DNA from: Adiantum capillus-veneris
Taxonomy: Eukaryota; Streptophyta; Polypodiopsida; Polypodiales; Pteridaceae
Length of the DNA: 64,000 nt
Reading direction: 5' to 3'
Assembly: GCA_014529385.2 (NCBI GenBank)
Contig: CM043960.1
Span: 120,354,543 to 120,418,542, forward strand
Shown one piece after another: positions 61,502 through 64,000 of the stretch (position 1 is its first letter; each line of letters starts with the position of its first letter). The notes under the pieces were generated by a model. That model made no database searches, had not been told where the DNA came from, and saw only the letters and a program-made list of their open reading frames with translations. Both the position numbers and the translations under genes were made by a program.

Positions 61502-62369
61502 GTCATCCCCAACCTCACCTATGGCAACAAGCAAACTCAAATATATGCTTCACTCCAAACGAATTTCCATCATTGAATTGGAAATGAAAGCATGGAGAAA
61601 AGAGATGGAAGATTGGAGGAACGCGAAGACCGTTTTCCTCCGAGAAAATGAAGAAAAGGAGAAGAGGTGGAAGGACGAGAAGGATCATCTTCTCAACAAG
61701 ATCGCCACGTTGGAGAATAGCATTTTGGACCTCCACAAAGAAGTGTTGGAAACACGGTCAAAAAATGGGCTTGAAGAGGGGGAATTTCAGCCCTCTTTGA
61801 GGGAAGAAATTGACAACATCAATGAGGAGAAGAAGTCATGGGCCGCGGTCATATCCGAAACGCAAAAGAAAGTAGAGGAGGCCGAAAAATGGATTGAGGT
61901 TGCCAAGAAAGGGAAAGGTAAGGAAGCTCCTTGTACACCCACTCTTATCAACATGACCCTCGAAGAGGAACAAAGAAGGAGGGTGCGGGCTCTACATGTG
62001 AGGGTAACCGGCCTCAAGGACATAAACAATGTGGAAAAAGAGGTCACAAGCCTCACATCAATGATGGGGGTGGAGAAGCCTTCACACACAAAGGCATGGA
62101 GAGTGGGCAAGAAGAGTGAGGGCCCCGGAGAATCTTCAAAGGAAAGAGCTCTCATACTACGCTTCCCTTCATTGGAAGAGAAGAAGGAATTCTTGAGGAA
62201 GAGACCTACTCTCAAGAAGACAGGTATTTTCTTAGGCGATGACCTCACTCTCTCACAACTTGCGCATATGAGAGAAGTAATGCCCGAGATTCAAGCGGCA
62301 AGGGAGAAGGGGAAGATGGCCTTTTACAGAGATGGTCGGGTGGTGATTGTAGAGCGGCGCTCTACATGA
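61500..62369 (+). CDS. LINE ORF1: coiled-coil RNA-binding protein
   Basis: I start it at ATG 61500, directly after the CT array; the frame is open further 5' but only through repeat sequence. It is 289 residues long. An N-terminal charged coiled coil (about residues 20-140; ELEMKAWRKEMEDW, ENEEKEKRWKDEKDHLLNK) is followed by a RRM-like fold typical of LINE ORF1 proteins (RRRVRALHVRVTGLKD, then ALILRFPSLEEKKEFL and DDLTLSQLAHMREVMPEI, ending YRDGRVVIVERR). Such proteins coat LINE RNA and act as chaperones. No stop or frameshift is present. ORF2 follows in the same frame 30 nt after the UGA. Confidence 0.8.
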
Positions 62370-62399
62370 CGGTGCGAGACCTATGGGACCACATTGAGG

Positions 62400-64000
62400 A
62401 TGGCGACTTGGAATTGTAATGGGTCTATGAGGTTGGATGTTGGTGCCTTTGAGGACAGTTTCAGAGACAAGGACATTGTTTTCTTTTCAGAGACTCACCA
62501 GGCCCCTGGCCAACTGATGCCACATGTGGTGGGATACAAATGGGAGACAGCCCACAGAACAGTCACGAGATCTGAGCATGGGAGTAGAGGTTCAGGAGGA
62601 GTAGCGGTGTTGTTTAGGGAGGAGCTACAGCCACTACTACATATTGTACGGAGAGATGATCAGGCTAGATACATGTGGGTGAGGCTGAGAGCTGACACAG
62701 GTCGATTTCTATATATTGCTATATGTTACTTCCCCCCCAGTACGTCAGTATATGCTGTATCCAGAGGGCAGTCGCCTTTCTCAATTCTAGATGATGATAT
62801 ATGGGAGTTTTCTAGGGATGGTGATATCATCCTCCTAGGAGACTTCAATGCTCGAACGGGCAACTGTCAGACAGTCTTCTACGACACCTCAGATGAGATG
62901 CTTAGAGAGTTGGATGTGGGTGAGCTGGGGTTTGACAGATGCTCACATGACAGAGAGCAGACTGAGTATGGGAGATACCTCACGGAGATGACGACTACAC
63001 ATGGGCTAGCCATACTTAATGGCTTACAGCGGTTTCCTGGAGCAGCAGGCTTCACATGCTTTCCACACAGACATGGGGCCAGTACAGTGGACTATGTTAT
63101 GACACAGCCGAGCTTTATTCCTTGTATTCAGGATTTCATGGTGGGAGCCAGACCAGTGGGCGTAGCAGTGGATCATGCTCTCTTGACACTGTCCGTATCT
63201 TTTCAGTTTAGTACAGCCCAGAAATCAGGAGGCAGGTCACACACCCGTTATACATTTACACCAGAGACTGACTCGGTTTATACAGAGGCGATCTGGGATC
63301 GTCTATGCACAGTTGCTCCAGGCCTCTCAGTAGAGGAGTGCACTACTTTATTGACTGAGACACTACATGATGCAGCATCAGAGGCATACCCACACACTCA
63401 ACCGGATCGGAGGCGACATTCTGGGAGCATGCCCCAGAATAGTTGGTATGATGAGGAGTGCAGAGAGATGAGAGCCCAGCTTCAGAGGGATCTTCATTTA
63501 GGAGTCATCACCTACAGACAGTCGCGGATTGCTTTCCGGCGCCTTGTGCGAAAGAAGAAACGAGCTTACCTGGCCCAAATGGAGCGAGACTTGTATCAGT
63601 TGTTCTTGAGTAGAGACTCAGGCGAGGCATGGCGACTCTTCCATGAGCACTCCCCTCCCCCAGTGATTACTTCTCCTGATGTGTGGGGCCAGTATGCGGC
63701 ATCGTTATATACGGTTCCTGGGCAGGATCCCCTTCCAGATCCTACAGAGCCATGTCCACCTACGAGCACCTTCTTTACCACTGAGATGGTAAAGAGAGCC
63801 ATTGACAGGATGAGGACCCGGAGGGCTTACGATCATGACGGTCTAGTAGCGGAGCACTTTATACATGCTAGGGATATGCTGATGGAGGTTCTTGCAGTGT
63901 TGTTCAATCGTGCCATGTGTGAGGGATTACCTGAGACTTGGAGGTTGTCTACTATTGTGCCTATATTCAAGGCAGGTGATCCTACAGAGCCTGGAAATTA
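62400..64000 (+). CDS. LINE ORF2: APE endonuclease and start of reverse transcriptase (runs off window)
   Basis: The ATG is at 62400, and 533 codons are open to the window edge. The endonuclease is complete: MATWNCNG, FFSETH (catalytic Glu), GSGGVAVLF, YIAICYFPP, ILLGDFNAR (about 62836), TCFPHRHGASTVDYVM (about 63052) and VDHALLTL in the place of the usual SDH motif. After a linker containing NSWYDEECREM, the reverse transcriptase begins: RAYDHDGLVAEHFIHA, then IVPIFKAGDPTEPGN at the end. It is the intact relative of the broken LINE at 27808-31247. The endonuclease nicks the target and the reverse transcriptase primes from the nick. Reverse transcriptase catalytic motifs lie beyond the window, so full integrity cannot be judged. 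Confidence 0.85.
   Translation, partial: MATWNCNGSMRLDVGAFEDSFRDKDIVFFSETHQAPGQLMPHVVGYKWETAHRTVTRSEHGSRGSGGVAVLFREELQPLLHIVRRDDQARYMWVRLRADTGRFLYIAICYFPPSTSVYAVSRGQSPFSILDDDIWEFSRDGDIILLGDFNARTGNCQTVFYDTSDEMLRELDVGELGFDRCSHDREQTEYGRYLTEMTTTHGLAILNGLQRFPGAAGFTCFPHRHGASTVDYVMTQPSFIPCIQDFMVGARPVGVAVDHALLTLSVSFQFSTAQKSGGRSHTRYTFTPETDSVYTEAIWDRLCTVAPGLSVEECTTLLTETLHDAASEAYPHTQPDRRRHSGSMPQNSWYDEECREMRAQLQRDLHLGVITYRQSRIAFRRLVRKKKRAYLAQMERDLYQLFLSRDSGEAWRLFHEHSPPPVITSPDVWGQYAASLYTVPGQDPLPDPTEPCPPTSTFFTTEMVKRAIDRMRTRRAYDHDGLVAEHFIHARDMLMEVLAVLFNRAMCEGLPETWRLSTIVPIFKAGDPTEPGN

Overview
The window is land-plant nuclear DNA. It has one real host gene, a STE20-type protein kinase most like the plant BLUS1/OSR1-like group, broken into short GT-AG exons and surrounded by nested retrotransposons. 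TTTAGGG-type motifs, Copia and chromovirus elements, very long introns and Penelope-like elements (PLEs) suggest a large, repeat-rich genome. A fern or other seed-free vascular plant is my best guess, but the sequence alone does not prove it.

Layout. 1-10.2 kb: gene-poor DNA upstream of the kinase, with minus-strand LINE 3' ends, tRNA-derived SINE-like pieces, a duplicated hairpin repeat, (GA/CT)n arrays and long poly-G/C runs. 10.3-34.6 kb: kinase exons 1-7. Intron 2 is about 22.6 kb and separates the HRDVK catalytic loop from AGN. It holds a truncated chromovirus with LTR debris (11.8-16.6 kb), a full-length 6.5-kb chromovirus inserted in opposite orientation into a member of its own family (16.9-26.7 kb), a 5'-truncated LINE (27.8-31.4 kb), alternating purine-pyrimidine repeats, and a 5'-truncated PLE (32.05-33.5 kb).

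34.6-60.3 kb: exon 7 ends at a splice donor and no later exon was recognised. This part is built on one minus-strand L1-like LINE (36.0-54.6 kb). Three Copia elements of one lineage entered it: 39882-47949, 48830-54104 and one starting at 54593. The first was then hit by a PLE (43579-46194) flanked by a 13-bp target duplication. The third has lost the end of its 3' LTR exactly at a CT microsatellite. 60.3-64 kb: the 5' part of an apparently intact LINE, with ORF1 complete and ORF2 open to the window edge; ORF2 is in the same frame as ORF1, one UGA apart.

Most element genes are broken by stops, several of them demonstrably CAG to TAG, and by small indels. The intact LINE at the right edge is the only candidate for a recently active element. 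The most unusual items are the plant PLEs without a recognisable GIY-YIG endonuclease and with an extra small ORF, hairpins in the Copia LTRs that lose one arm in sister LTRs, and a SINE that shares its 3' tail with the LINE family.
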